From Alentia gelatinosa (lineage: Eukaryota; Annelida; Polychaeta; Phyllodocida; Polynoidae): a stretch of 64,000 nucleotides of DNA. Shown piece by piece: positions 50,001 to 51,140 of the stretch (its first letter is position 1; each line of letters opens with the position of its first letter). Position numbers and translations under genes: made by a program. Under the pieces are notes generated by a model that was not told the DNA's origin, did not search any database, and saw nothing but the letters and a program-made list of their open reading frames with translations. The DNA lies in assembly GCA_950022655.1 (NCBI GenBank), contig OX465583.1, forward strand, positions 30,841,360 through 30,905,359. Direction: 5' to 3'.

Positions 50001-50668
50001 TAACACTGGTTTTAGGGCCGCGTCACACATCTGAGAATGTGGCTCAGCAACAATCTAAAGTTCCCCTTCTGATAGAAAAATAAACTGGTAACACGGAAAG
50101 AACTGGCACAACACGAACTGGGACAGTCTTCTTTGGTTGGGGATATTTGTTTTTCATCAGGTGGATTTTATCTTAGTCTATCAAGACCACTGAAATAACT
50201 TCATACCTGCTACCTCTCTCATTATATTTCAACAGTTCTACGCCGCCTTCCATTTTCACCTGCTCCAAGCCACAGATAACACTGCTTGAAAACAAGTGAG
50301 AATTTTATGACAAAAAATACTTAGATCCTCCAAAAGTTATAACAGGTTTTCAATCTGAAAGGAAATGATTTAGATAGAGTGCTGATTCGGGATATCCAAG
50401 TTGGTGCGTTGGTTACGGGTATATGGCACGTCATATCACACGCCAGGGTTATATCAGAGTCACACCCACTAGACTTGAGCTGCACCATATCATCTTGTAT
50501 ATAGATGTACAGGTTATCTATAGATGCGAACATCTTTATGTTGACGTATACAGCCTAATTAAGTGACCTATACTCACTGATTACACTTATCTATTTCAAG
50601 ACCGTACTTACCAACACGCGTGTTTTCTGGCACTTCTGTAAACAGGGACGGACATGGGTTGGTTTGAG
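1911..50668 (-). CDS. Giant PCDH15/Cad99C-like cadherin gene, 44 exons, 3' end outside window
   Basis: This is a single-pass-type cadherin gene in which only the extracellular part is visible. The exons are given separately and join without a break into 2,410 codons. They encode 22 complete EC repeats plus the start of EC23, recognised by repeated DxNDNxPxF linkers, A-x-D-x-D motifs and LDRE/LDYE motifs that bind calcium between repeats. EC1-EC3 resemble protocadherin-15 and fly Cad99C: Cys in NPCPSLF and in ILQCDV, DGDDQNPTF after EC2, and PIKTNPPIHAYDLD in EC3. Those proteins form microvillar or tip-link adhesion filaments, and a similar extracellular role is an inference. The transmembrane segment, the tail and the 3' UTR lie left of the window. 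The translation start is uncertain. EC6-EC22 alone would also fit a CDH23-, Fat- or Dachsous-type protein, so only the family call is firm. Confidence 0.9.
2737..2841 (-). CDS. Cadherin exon 43 (EC22)
   Basis: A 35-codon phase 0-0 exon with acceptor CATTCAG and donor ATA|GTAAGT. It encodes GQLDREKSSKFTLIVTASDM and GVPPRI. Confidence 0.93.
3349..3564 (-). CDS. Cadherin exon 42 (EC21 end, EC22 start)
   Basis: A 72-codon phase 0-0 exon with acceptor TCTTGCAG and donor GAG|GTATGT. It encodes LIDTNNHSPQF (degenerate linker), YYFRVRENDLSGQ with a duplicated QVVGQVV, and ATDRDSGENGRVTYHL. Confidence 0.94.
3987..4105 (-). CDS. Cadherin exon 41 (EC21)
   Basis: Acceptor TGTGCAG, donor ACG|GTCAGC (phase 0). 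It encodes GEGDGEIRVKWPLNAAERNE and VTLRVSDGQFSDT. WPLNAAE replaces LDRE. Confidence 0.9.
4405..4590 (+). repeat. SINE-like family R1, copy
   Basis: Shares the pattern TTTTTCATGxGGAATTTACT, GAGAAAACATGxAAAACAC, then a B-box-like GAGAGGTTCAAACCACT with copies at 4883, 13345, 50941, 57415, 58280 and 59275. All are in the same orientation. Confidence 0.55.
4666..4831 (-). CDS. Cadherin exon 40 (EC20 end, EC21 start)
   Basis: Acceptor GTTTCAG, donor GAAA|GTGAGT (phase 1). It encodes VYISDINDHAPEF, YKVSISEGMPPGTPVVTV and ATDPDADARLRYSI. Confidence 0.94.
4883..5010 (+). repeat. SINE-like family R1, copy
   Basis: Begins GGGATGTCAGTTGGAGTCA and continues with ACACATCAGTGTTGA and GGGACTGAGGGTGTGAGG. 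The downstream half is truncated. Confidence 0.5.
5298..5429 (-). CDS. Cadherin exon 39 (EC20)
   Basis: A 44-codon phase 0-0 exon with acceptor CCAATCAG and donor ACC|GTAAGT. It encodes GEIRVVKDLDREKLGLRI and YALDHGNPAQTSTAT. Confidence 0.93.
5669..5802. mobile_element. Short TIR element with poly(C) tract
   Basis: The left end TTAGGGAGCGTTCATTATTT and GGCTG is mirrored by CAGCC and AAATAATGGAGATCCCTTA. The middle contains a run of about 14 C at 5740-5753. It is non-autonomous. Confidence 0.6.
5951..6090 (-). CDS. Cadherin exon 38 (EC20)
   Basis: Acceptor CTCGCAAG, donor AAG|GTGATG (phase 0). It encodes SLVTYVSVTDADDGDNSVV and DDEFVIYTQIQSDHTK. The acceptor is weak, but the two bases it supplies keep the frame. 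Confidence 0.88.
6448..6538 (-). CDS. Cadherin exon 37 (EC19 end, EC20 start)
   Basis: Acceptor GTTTTTAG, donor GAGG|GTGAGT (phase 1). It encodes LYITVQDDNDNAPQF and YTVRVTEG. It continues directly from exon 36 across the intron with the nested gene. Confidence 0.93.
6949..7117. mobile_element. TIR element (MITE-like), copy 1
   Basis: Bounded by TTTTATCCTACCC at 6965-6977 and its inverse GGGTAGGATAAAA at 7105-7117. Inside are two palindromes, TATGCCACTAGTGGCATA and CGTATGCC..GGCATACG. It is non-coding and about 95% identical by eye to the copy at 41059, with shared sequence starting at 6949. Confidence 0.75.
7312..7317 (-). terminator. Candidate poly(A) signal of the nested gene
   Basis: AATAAA on the minus strand about 600 nt past the stop codon is the first such hexamer seen downstream. 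It would define a 3' UTR that includes four copies of TCAGTGTGAA-like decamers (plus-strand 7616, 7781, 7812 and 7880). Confidence 0.35.
7912..8667 (-). CDS. Intronless nested gene, acidic 251-residue protein of unknown function
   Basis: An uninterrupted ORF lies within intron 36 of the cadherin gene, on the same strand. The frame is open to 8751, but the first ATG is at 8665-8667, with A at -3, so I start there and get 251 residues. Its GC-rich composition contrasts with the AT-rich intron. Residues 1-110 are rich in Pro, Ser, Glu and Asp and probably disordered. Roughly residues 130-205 form a basic amphipathic, probably helical core (FSLACRQLIALNRVIHETE, RLSLRLRMLTLEGVRQMFYD). The C-terminus is very acidic (DEEDESDEEWDLD, DSDWGSDDEDYLAM). 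There is no signal peptide or membrane segment. A nuclear or cytosolic adaptor is possible, but I do not recognise the family. The lack of introns suggests a retrocopy or an originally intronless gene. Confidence 0.8.
   Translation of the reverse strand: MFPIGHLFVEPEPGSVPMDIQEPEEEEGNSSPTRVSLGGSTAALTTFTAFPFSGFPLIIRSSSFPRNPDEPPRPASSPPASDLASLRLPLEDASDDEYDVSDATESNAGSSVASPEVPLGRVFYNDPSEWEPEDEWLGDEIKATDAKFSLACRQLIALNRVIHETEVRHRRATRSAHHGTRLSLRLRMLTLEGVRQMFYDYASHAADRLDRLRTLAGMVVVRDEEDESDEEWDLDGTDSDWGSDDEDYLAM
8704..8711. promoter_or_regulatory. CRE-type palindrome upstream of the nested gene
   Basis: A perfect TGACGTCA lies 37 bp upstream of the nested gene's ATG, in its 5' UTR or proximal promoter. 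CREB/ATF proteins bind this octamer in animals. Function here is inferred from position only. A weak TATA-like CTATATTG lies near 8790-8800 on the minus strand. Confidence 0.4.
10015..10415. repeat. GC-rich tandem repeat, roughly 115-150 bp units
   Basis: CCGGAAGTCCTCTGCCC recurs at 10109, 10258 (one change) and 10371. AACGTCTCACCTCGC recurs at 10020 and 10157. The block is far richer in GC than the surrounding intron, and ETS-type GGAAGT cores recur in each unit. Confidence 0.6.
10434..10453. repeat. 20-bp perfect palindrome
   Basis: CCAACGAGTATACTCGTTGG, extended by CCGG on both sides with an offset. It lies at the right border of the GC-rich array. Confidence 0.8.
12394..12533 (-). CDS. 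Cadherin exon 36 (EC19)
   Basis: Acceptor TCACTCAG, donor AAG|GTACGT (phase 0). It encodes LFTVDAVTGMVIVRCDRTPV and NLDREYQDSYSLTVAAADTT. The following 5.9-kb intron holds the nested gene. Confidence 0.93.
12796..12886 (-). CDS. Cadherin exon 35 (EC19)
   Basis: Acceptor AATCACAG, donor GCAG|GTTAGT (phase 1). It encodes SAGACQEVARVHATDLDSQ and GKLRYSITA. Confidence 0.91.
13075..13194 (-). CDS. Cadherin exon 34 (EC18 end, EC19 start), GC donor
   Basis: Acceptor TTGACAG. It encodes GASDGRHYSYPATLKV, the linker VIVLDVNDNYPAF and YSASISE. No GT gives a compatible phase; GAG|GCACGT does, and it yields ISE-SAGACQEV, which has the right length. The right edge is firm and the left edge assumes a GC-AG intron. 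Confidence 0.88.
13268..13750. repeat. Tandem array of about 70-bp units containing the exon 33 tail and donor
   Basis: Units start near 13268, 13607 and 13681 and repeat the plus-strand pattern GAGTAATGCTTAxCxxCATGG, TGTACCTATTATTG and TTAAACYCATAGT. The last unit runs into real exon 33, whose coding end is CTCCATGGTGTACA. The donors in the copies are mutated. A SINE-like repeat interrupts the array at about 13345-13606. Confidence 0.6.
13345..13610 (+). repeat. SINE-like family R1, longest copy
   Basis: Has the full order: GGTGTCAGTTGCGG, GAAAACGTGAAAAACACATC, GACTGAGGGTCTGTG, GAGGTTCAAACCATTG, a T-run, and the tail AGCTGACATCCCT. Confidence 0.55.
13753..13893 (-). CDS. Cadherin exon 33 (EC18)
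   Basis: A 47-codon phase 0-0 exon with acceptor ATCTTAG and donor GAG|GTAAGC. It encodes IWYGVTNRDDNGAFKVESVD and QRSLDRDTMSPASNNMYTME. Its 3' end and donor are the origin of a decayed tandem array in the next intron. Confidence 0.93.
14214..14354 (-). CDS. Cadherin exon 32 (EC17 end, EC18 start)
   Basis: A 47-codon phase 0-0 exon with acceptor ATTTACAG and donor ATG|GTAAAT. It has the degenerate linker VGNSDDEAPFF, then IYTAVIPENAPLGSVVKV and SALDNDQNKM. Confidence 0.93.
14355..17732. other. Intron 31, non-coding
   Basis: A 3.4-kb AT-rich intron. Apart from a decayed hammerhead-like hairpin at 14533-14566 and the TIR element at 16608 I see nothing coding. Confidence 0.6.
16608..17223. mobile_element. 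TIR element, long copy
   Basis: The left end CCTATAAGACATCAACG and the right end CGATGTCTTATAGG are inverted. CAGTGACAATCxG-type inner sequence is shared with the copy at 38616. It contains GGCTGGGGGCGCGTTAAGAC and an A-rich stretch, and no coding region. Confidence 0.55.
17733..17840 (-). CDS. Cadherin exon 31 (EC17)
   Basis: A 36-codon phase 0-0 exon with acceptor GTTTTTAG and donor GTT|GTAAGT. It encodes GEIRLISPLSWVKQRAHSL and VVTATNRVSPANSRA. SPLSW replaces LDRE, so this repeat lacks that calcium ligand. Confidence 0.9.
18429..19751 (-). CDS. Cadherin exon 30, large (EC13-EC17)
   Basis: A single 441-codon exon with acceptor CTCGCAG and donor ACT|GTAAGT, phase 0-0. It covers EC13 (PLDREQDTTKN, IEDLNDNTPKF), EC14 (ATDDDDSYNGYVTYWL, LNDSNQYAPVF), EC15 (SAIDEDQGAAGAVSL, VSDINDNPPVI), EC16 (ALDSDSASDGNNN, then EVLNPELARFFPVF without DxNDN) and the start of EC17. 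It is four times longer than any other exon of the gene. Confidence 0.96.
19880..20150 (+). repeat. Decayed tandem repeat, about 35-bp unit
   Basis: Units of the type CAATTACTAAAACRTTTACA recur about eight times in the intron between exons 29 and 30. Confidence 0.5.
20241..20561 (-). CDS. Cadherin exon 29 (EC12, EC13 start)
   Basis: A 107-codon phase 0-0 exon with acceptor CTGAGCAG and donor CAG|GTGAGA. It carries EATDADSGNDGALTYRLL, HLDEATGQLWL and QARDGGVPP. The linker VVDATNSHPPEF is degenerate. Confidence 0.93.
20921..21180 (-). CDS. Cadherin exon 28 (EC11, EC12 start)
   Basis: Acceptor CTTTGCAAG, donor CAG|GTGAGT (phase 0). It carries HLDNTTGQLYTKTSLDYEV, a long loop (MGPGVIPGRDHVTS), the linker VLDQNDNAPIF and the EC12 start YKASAQEGATNQS. 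Confidence 0.93.
21660..21838 (-). CDS. Cadherin exon 27 (EC10 end, EC11 start)
   Basis: Acceptor CATGACAG, donor ACAG|GTCAGT (phase 1). It encodes VEVKVVNVNDNMPEF and LFVMENLPPGSYVGQ, then TATDVDGDVIYYRLSGG. A decayed copy of its first part lies upstream at about 22065-22180. Confidence 0.92.
22065..22180 (-). pseudogene. Decayed duplicate of the 5' part of cadherin exon 27
   Basis: The sequence from TTTTGTCGTTCACATTTAAC onward matches the exon 27 stretch that encodes SATVEVKVVNVNDN and its upstream intron, through CCCATAGAATATG. A one-base insertion before the NDN codons breaks the frame. The homology continues on the other side of the hammerhead element (22361-22410), so that element inserted into the duplicate. 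Confidence 0.7.
22215..22360 (+). mobile_element. 146-bp hammerhead-ribozyme retroelement, copy A
   Basis: The element is flanked by a perfect 12-bp duplication (AATTAGTATAAT at 22203-22214 and 22361-22372), so both ends are exact. It begins CACCTGATGAAG. The hammerhead parts are: stem I CAC/GTG extended by one flanking pair, CTGATGA at 22218-22224, stem II GCTAAT/ATTAGC (22226-22231 with 22237-22242), GAAA at 22243, a two-pair stem III ACGT, and the cleavage triplet GTC ending at 22250. Its remainder matches copy B in reverse. It encodes no protein. Hammerheads of this kind are known from Penelope-like elements and retrozymes; the assignment is inferred. Confidence 0.8.
22461..22588 (-). CDS. 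Cadherin exon 26 (EC10)
   Basis: Acceptor TCAACCAG, donor ACAGG|GTGAGC (phase 2). It carries LYMATGQLLLKGSLDYDTGP and AVVAIDEGQPART. Confidence 0.92.
22973..23097 (-). CDS. Cadherin exon 25 (EC10 start)
   Basis: Acceptor TTGTCTCAG, donor GGG|GTATGT (phase 0). It encodes YEVRVREDTPTNTVILDTL and AVDVDRPPHNRISYDLL. A short decayed copy of the exon tail lies near 22890-22915. Confidence 0.92.
23861..23975 (-). CDS. Cadherin exon 24 (EC9 end)
   Basis: Acceptor TGCCCAG, donor AAAG|GTACGT (phase 1). It encodes VYASDMTPIHGDG and the canonical linker ITVLDVNDNAPQFTK. Confidence 0.93.
24197..24368 (-). CDS. Cadherin exon 23 (EC9)
   Basis: Acceptor TTTTTCAG, donor ACC|GTGAGT (phase 0). It carries VMASDADLRSWNSGANFWLG, ERSTGVVRLVRPLN and RDRGFTFT. 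It lies across a 3.6-kb intron from exon 22. Confidence 0.92.
25435..25790 (+). repeat. Decayed tandem repeat in intron 22
   Basis: Units of about 55-60 bp contain GGTCAATTACTACYTAGG, CATTAGTA and CAGATTRGTTATTATTC. At least four are recognisable. Confidence 0.5.
26211..26573. mobile_element. Possible TIR element in intron 22
   Basis: TGTGGGATCTCCACTGGCCG at the left is mirrored by GGCCAATGGAAACCCACTC at the right. Internal TTTATCGGTAGTG and AAAATCGGTCAATG resemble sequence at 47815-48190, which also starts TGTGGGATTTCCACAGGCCA. Confidence 0.4.
27969..28057 (-). CDS. Cadherin exon 22 (EC8 end, EC9 start)
   Basis: Acceptor GTTTCAG, donor CTCAG|GTGAGT (phase 2). It encodes DVNDNVPTF and YSAQVYENERVGSSVL. 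Confidence 0.93.
28757..29008 (-). CDS. Cadherin exon 21 (EC8)
   Basis: An 84-codon phase 0-0 exon with acceptor CTTCTAG and donor GAG|GTAGGA. It carries AVDEDITQNAVIYYRLSQGD and LVVTAYNARP. The LDRE motif is replaced by EINLQTAQPDAQEVRTQ, a longer loop. Confidence 0.93.
29706..29958 (-). CDS. Cadherin exon 20 (EC7 end, EC8 start)
   Basis: Acceptor GTGTGCAG, donor AAG|GTAATT (phase 0). It carries SIDAGSGALYT, PLDREKSSQYQLTVVAQDNG, VTDVNDHAPRF and the EC8 start YDVTVAERAPPSPL. Confidence 0.94.
29959..31801. other. Intron 19, non-coding
   Basis: The only structure I see is the decayed tandem repeat at 30655 and a relic of the AAACCTCC/TTAAGCG hairpin family at about 30362. Confidence 0.55.
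30655..30870 (+). repeat. Decayed tandem repeat, about 60-bp unit
   Basis: GCAATGAGAAATTAAATCAT, GGTATGAATTACCACACACG and related variants recur four times in the intron between exons 19 and 20. Confidence 0.5.
31802..31860 (-). CDS. Cadherin exon 19 (EC7)
   Basis: A 59-nt exon with acceptor TCTCTAG and donor AGCTG|GTAAGA (phase 2), encoding ATDDDSGNNALIQYALGGS. It is too short to appear as an open frame with a start, but it joins exons 18 and 20 exactly. Confidence 0.9.
32391..32519 (-). CDS. Cadherin exon 18 (EC6 end, EC7 start)
   Basis: A 43-codon phase 0-0 exon with acceptor TTGGCAG and donor AAG|GTATGC. It encodes VFVDVEDANDNAPIF, a canonical linker, then YTFYVREEQRAGRNIGSVK. Confidence 0.94.
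32884..33051 (-). CDS. Cadherin exon 17 (EC6)
   Basis: A 56-codon phase 0-0 exon with acceptor TATTTCAG and donor CAT|GTGAGT. It carries ASDEDGSPIVYRLVSGD, the canonical RPLDREAVSSYSL and VSASDG. Confidence 0.94.
33095..33370 (+). repeat. Decayed tandem repeat with ATGTATCACCATTGTATGTC units
   Basis: Six to eight imperfect units of about 35-45 bp lie between exons 16 and 17. The unit includes CACCATTGTATGTYAC. Confidence 0.5.
33531..33660 (-). CDS. Cadherin exon 16 (EC5 end, EC6 start)
   Basis: Its first base completes the codon split by exon 15 (acceptor TGTACAG), and the donor is GAG|GTACGT. The linker is degenerate (TTVSGNDHPPVF), followed by APYSASLGEAASYGTTVVQL. Confidence 0.92.
34652..34857 (-). 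CDS. Cadherin exon 15 (EC5)
   Basis: Acceptor CGTGCAG, donor AGGAG|GTAACC (phase 2). It carries VVAEDSDTGDFGRVQYELLF, FGLDPESGQIFV and FIITVQAEDQARN. RKSLRRTSIKTF replaces the usual LDRE, which suggests weaker calcium binding at this site. Confidence 0.93.
35244..35408 (-). CDS. Cadherin exon 14 (EC4 end, EC5 start)
   Basis: A 55-codon phase 0-0 exon with acceptor TGAGCAG and donor CAG|GTGAGC. It encodes VWLTDTNDNSPIF and the EC5 start YAFLVNTSAEPTTFVGQ. A short repeated unit containing the donor-side sequence follows in the intron. Confidence 0.93.
35949..36089 (-). CDS. Cadherin exon 13 (EC4)
   Basis: A 47-codon phase 0-0 exon with acceptor CCACCAG and donor CAG|GTGGGT. It carries GAFQIKAKTGIIYV and KLDRERTDYFFLQ. 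Confidence 0.93.
36195..36290 (+). repeat. Dispersed family R2 (CGAATCC...CTGGCATCTCT)
   Basis: TTTTCGAATCCTGTTTATCT, CTCTAATATGTTGAGAATTT, then ACCGGAAGTAATCGGAAAAC and TGGCATCTCT. Related copies lie at 39138-39235, 39475-39575, 39714-39815, 48311-48410 and, partly, 52380-52430. Confidence 0.5.
38616..38925. mobile_element. TIR element, short copy
   Basis: AAGCCTATAAGACG at the left and CGTCTTATAGGCTT at the right form perfect 14-bp inverted ends. The adjoining GCTGATATTTTCTGATC resembles the left end of the 16608 element. It is non-coding and lies in the cadherin intron between exons 12 and 13. Confidence 0.6.
39014..39037 (-). CDS. Cadherin microexon 12 (EC4)
   Basis: A 24-nt phase 0-0 exon with acceptor GTTTCAG and donor GAG|GTAGAA, encoding NDHNVTEE. 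It fits between TDQDM and GTNADIEFHL in the loop after the first calcium motif of EC4, where PCDH15 also has extra residues. The frame stays open if it is skipped. Confidence 0.7.
39329..39390 (-). pseudogene. Decayed duplicate of the 3' end of cadherin exon 11
   Basis: The minus strand encodes TEHAQMGKQIQQIHTSDQDM with no stop, matching PEHAPNGYRVEQIYATDQDM of exon 11. The GT donor is lost (ATG|AGAGGA). The intronic sequence beyond it is duplicated too. Confidence 0.7.
39571..39612 (-). pseudogene. Second decayed duplicate of the exon 11 end, with internal deletion
   Basis: GGGCATGCGCCGACGG then CCAAGAACATG|GTAGGAGA keeps both ends of the exon 11 tail and its donor, but lacks about 27 bp in the middle. 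It sits between the real exon and the copy at 39329. Confidence 0.6.
39819..39995 (-). CDS. Cadherin exon 11 (EC3 end, EC4 start)
   Basis: A 59-codon phase 0-0 exon. It contains the degenerate linker VEDANVHAPSM, then YNVSIPEHAPNGYRVEQIYA and TDQDM, ending ATG|GTAGGA. The intron beyond it carries decayed copies of its 3' end (see findings). Confidence 0.92.
40023..40186. mobile_element. Fold-back element with about 70-bp arms
   Basis: A long inverted repeat. The left arm, TAATGAGAGAAAACGTGG through ATAAATACGTCCC, is mirrored by GGGACGTATTTATGG through ACGTTTTCTTATTATTA, around a short GC loop (GACGCCGCAGGCG). The inner 28 bp of the arms pair perfectly. It has no coding capacity and lies just 3' of the exon 11 acceptor region. 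Confidence 0.75.
40615..40727 (-). CDS. Cadherin exon 10 (EC3)
   Basis: Starts with two bases that complete the codon from exon 9 (acceptor ATTGTAG) and ends AAG|GTAAGC. It encodes NYFSIDTNSGEI and VLDRTGISQFVIRIK, the central part of an EC repeat. Confidence 0.9.
40880..40955 (-). repeat. tRNA-like SINE head
   Basis: The minus strand reads GGTGGCACAGTGGTTAATGC, a good pol III A box (TGGCACAGTGG), followed about 35 nt later by a degenerate B box (CAGTTCCGTGAT). Real tRNA folding is not evident. Confidence 0.45.
41059..41227. mobile_element. TIR element (MITE-like), copy 2
   Basis: Same family and orientation as the element at 6949. The left TTTTATCCTACCC is at 41075-41087 and the right end is slightly decayed (CGGTAGGATAAT). 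Both internal palindromes are conserved. It lies in the cadherin intron between exons 9 and 10. Confidence 0.75.
41371..41473 (-). CDS. Cadherin exon 9 (EC3)
   Basis: Acceptor TTTGTAG and donor GGAG|GTGGGG (phase 1). It encodes PIKTNPPIHAYDLDYG, matching the PPIQAIDQD region of PCDH15 EC3. Confidence 0.9.
41560..41830 (-). repeat. tRNA-derived SINE candidate
   Basis: The minus strand contains AGAGTTAAAGCACAG and then GTGGGTTCAAGTCC, a full B-box match, with a non-tRNA body extending to about 41560. It abuts cadherin exon 8. Confidence 0.45.
41839..41955 (-). CDS. Cadherin exon 8 (EC2 end, EC3 start)
   Basis: A 39-codon phase 0-0 exon with acceptor ACAACAG and donor CAG|GTAAGC. It encodes ITVVDGDDQNPTF, a DGDDxxPxF linker I associate with the EC2-EC3 boundary of PCDH15 orthologues, then the EC3 start NDIYHLTLPEQ. 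Confidence 0.92.
42302..42397. mobile_element. Small hairpin element
   Basis: Arms 42313-42336 and 42366-42389 are inverse copies with about two mismatches (core GTAAGCAGACACCCT / AGGGTGTCTGCTTAT), and the outer ends read AGTAAAA / TTTTACT. A related, more decayed pattern (AAACCTCC..TTAAGCG) occurs near 30362-30410. Confidence 0.6.
42419..42441. repeat. Poly(A) tract
   Basis: A run of 23 A, 22 bp past the 42302 hairpin element. It may be a retroposon tail or simple slippage. Confidence 0.8.
42732..42851 (-). CDS. Cadherin exon 7 (EC2)
   Basis: A 40-codon phase 0-0 exon with acceptor CTGACAG and donor ACC|GTAAGT. The core motif RQLDYDSGPRLYVLNVTAT includes the LDYD calcium site. Confidence 0.92.
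43289..43378 (-). CDS. Cadherin exon 6 (EC2)
   Basis: A 30-codon phase 0-0 exon with acceptor CTTTGTAG and donor CAG|GTATGT. LTQVYTTVFTLKGLAADPD corresponds to the ELTPVGTTIF region of PCDH15 EC2, and ADPD replaces the usual AxDxD. Confidence 0.9.
43857..43946 (-). CDS. Cadherin exon 5 (EC1 end, EC2 start)
   Basis: A 30-codon phase 0-0 exon with acceptor GTTTCAG and donor GAG|GTATCG. It contains the canonical linker NDVNDNKPYF followed by the EC2 start APYYKQISE. Confidence 0.92.
44398..44463 (-). CDS. Cadherin exon 4 (EC1 strand with Cys)
   Basis: A 22-codon phase 0-0 exon with acceptor TTTCCAG and donor CAG|GTATGT. It encodes AIAVILQCDVAYSATTVQ, which lines up with the cysteine-bearing strand near the end of PCDH15 EC1. 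Confidence 0.82.
44757..44816 (-). CDS. Cadherin exon 3 (EC1 loop)
   Basis: A 20-codon phase 0-0 exon between TTTCCAG and GTGAGAG, encoding a loop with LNCQYNPQPSQPQ. It supplies a third EC1 cysteine. It is small and low in similarity, so it rests mainly on clean splice sites and phase. Confidence 0.75.
45215..45384 (-). CDS. Cadherin exon 2 (EC1 body)
   Basis: Acceptor TTTTACAG|GC and donor GCC|GTGAGA (phase 0). The exon encodes TVLFRFESSAIRIRLDTSRD and ends in VLNPRDPA. The sequence is atypical for cadherin, as EC1 of PCDH15 is, and the call rests on position and phase. The 5.2-kb intron before it is the second longest in the gene. Confidence 0.85.
46462..46510 (+). repeat. 49-bp direct repeat, left copy
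   Basis: GTGTAAACTATTTTCAATCA and the rest through TTTCTGTCT recur at 47490-47538 with one mismatch, 1,028 bp away. Confidence 0.7.
47490..47538 (+). repeat. 49-bp direct repeat, right copy
   Basis: Partner of the sequence at 46462, with T replaced by A in TAACC(T/A)TAAA. Neither copy is coding. Confidence 0.7.
47815..48190. repeat. Relative of the 26211 element in intron 1
   Basis: It begins TGTGGGATTTCCACAGGCCA and contains several copies of a short ACCGATTTTATGGCACT-like unit. The far end is not clear. Confidence 0.35.
48311..48410 (+). repeat. Dispersed family R2, copy
   Basis: TTCCAAATCCTTCTCATCTC, ACTCTATATCTCTCCTATAT and AATGGCACCCCTCC follow the same order as the copy at 36195, with more substitutions. 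Confidence 0.4.
50612..50668 (-). CDS. Cadherin exon 1 (start of EC1)
   Basis: The exon encodes QTNPCPSLFTEVPENTRVG, the first beta strand of EC1 with a cysteine likely to pair with the one in exon 4. The donor is GTTG|GTAAGT (phase 1) and joins exon 2 perfectly. A good acceptor (pyrimidine-rich CTATTTCAG) precedes CTCAAACC. The reading frame stays open upstream past 50858 and holds a hydrophobic stretch (SSLLLTYILSVILW) that could be a signal peptide, but it lacks an ATG. The true 5' end may therefore be an undetected upstream exon. Confidence 0.7.
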
Positions 50669-50940
50669 CTGAAATAGAACAATAGGAATTAATCAACGGT
50701 TTAATAAGTTTCAGATTAACAGGGTAGGATTTGTAAAGATTCTTTCTAATATCCAAGTCATCGGGACAAGGATGTGGGTTTTTTTTAGTTGGAACTGACG
50801 CCACGTCAACCCACAGAATAACAGAAAGAATGTAAGTTAACAATAAGGATGATATCAAAGGGGAAATCCCTCCATAAGCAAATGGGGTGAAGGATACGCG
50901 TTGCTTTTCTGCATAAACATATCAATAATAAATAAGCAGA

Positions 50941-51140
50941 ATGTCATTTGGGGTCAGAAAAGGTGGTCATGGACAACAACAACAAGTCAGTGTGAGCCAT
51001 GTTTTGGGGATAACGGTCTGTGAAGAGGTTTTTTTTAATTTTTTAATTTTTTTATTCAGTACTGTAGAAAGGTACAATATTTGCCTCTGCATAGCAGGTT
51101 CAAACCACTGTTTAATTTTAAAATGGAAAACTCGCATCTC
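50941..51140 (+). repeat. SINE-like family R1, divergent copy
   Basis: Contains GTCATTTGGGGTCAGAAAAG, GTGAGCCATGTTTTGGGG, GTTCAAACCACTGTTTAATT and the tail CTCGCATCTCTGA. It lies just upstream of the first recognised cadherin exon. Confidence 0.45.

Larger units (their letters stand above)
45385..50611. other. Intron 1, 5.2 kb, non-coding
   Basis: Holds the 49-bp direct repeats, R2 and 26211-family repeats, and one isolated GC-rich exon-like patch at 48984-49073 on the plus strand that I could not connect to a gene. Confidence 0.5.
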
